Below, piece after piece: positions 5,135 to 5,213 of a DNA stretch of 5,213 nt. The DNA is taken from positions 1 to 5,213 of the forward strand of contig JAFDCW010000396.1 of assembly GCA_019312705.1 (NCBI GenBank), read 5' to 3'. Numbering within the stretch: the stretch's first letter is position 1; each line of letters begins with the position of its first letter. The translations under genes and the position numbers were made by a program. This stretch comes from Deltaproteobacteria bacterium (GTDB lineage: Bacteria; Myxococcota; Polyangia; Polyangiales; B10-G4). The notes under the pieces are model-generated. The model searched no databases and was not told the DNA's origin. It saw nothing but the letters and a program-made list of their open reading frames with translations.

Positions 5135-5213
5135 CACCACGTGCCCGAGCACGTTGACGAGTGATCGAAGTGAACGCTCCCCATTCATCCATGAGTCCCG
5201 CCACACGGTTCAA
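5135..5213. other. Right-edge segment with no confident gene
   Basis: Besides the stem-loop, the segment has two weak coding possibilities. On the plus strand, GTG 5161 and ATG 5191 share a frame that is open to the edge, without a clear ribosome binding site. On the minus strand, a frame enters at 5213 and stops at 5109, giving 34 residues and overlapping the aldehyde dehydrogenase 3' end by 26 bases. That could be the end of a convergent gene. Neither shows a recognisable motif. Confidence 0.3.
5139..5154 (+). terminator. Weak stem-loop just after the aldehyde dehydrogenase stop codon
   Basis: ACGTGC-CCGA-GCACGT has perfect 6-base arms and a 4-base loop, starting 4 bases after the stop codon. 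The position fits a terminator or 3'-end stabilising hairpin. There is no T-run after it in either direction, so intrinsic termination is doubtful. Confidence 0.35.

Noticed and set aside
4364..5206. A 280-residue minus-strand frame opposite the aldehyde dehydrogenase
   Set aside because: It is antisense to conserved catalytic segments, begins with GTG and has no ribosome binding site or family resemblance.

Overview
The window is GC-rich bacterial DNA with GC-rich third codon positions. It holds three co-directional genes on the minus strand and one divergent gene on the plus strand. The protein families, codon bias and Shine-Dalgarno-like sites fit a free-living high-GC bacterium. A Myxococcota/Deltaproteobacteria-type genome is my best guess, but nothing in the window fixes the taxonomy. 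No tRNA, rRNA, CRISPR array, transposase or attachment site is visible.

Layout from left to right. Positions 1-243 (minus) encode the first 81 residues of a DegT/DnrJ/EryC1/StrS-type PLP aminotransferase, cut by the window edge. Positions 350-1552 (minus) encode myo-inositol-1-phosphate synthase. Positions 1590-3158 (minus) encode a bacterial GH3-family acyl-acid amido synthetase. Positions 3159-3538 are a divergent intergenic region crowded with inverted repeats. Positions 3539-5134 (plus) encode an NAD(P)-dependent aldehyde dehydrogenase with a C-terminal extension. The last 79 bases hold a small stem-loop and no gene that can be called with confidence.

Transcription on the minus strand would run GH3, then inositol-phosphate synthase (37-base gap), then aminotransferase (106-base gap with a hairpin), so the three are probably one operon. 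Together they could make a cyclitol from glucose 6-phosphate, aminate a keto intermediate and join an acid to an amine through an amide bond. That reading suggests an amino-cyclitol or amide-conjugate pathway. It is an inference from family functions, and the oxidase or dehydrogenase needed between the first two steps is not in the window. The divergent aldehyde dehydrogenase could supply a carboxylic acid to the GH3 enzyme, or it may be unrelated.

The strongest non-coding signal is a pair of 18-base elements with the same arms, TGCGAA-N6-TTCGCA, at 3278-3295 and 3467-3484. They lie exactly 189 bases apart, one near each end of the divergent intergenic region. Between them is a run of GGCC-rich palindromes (3366-3405). 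These look like operator sites coordinating the two transcription units.
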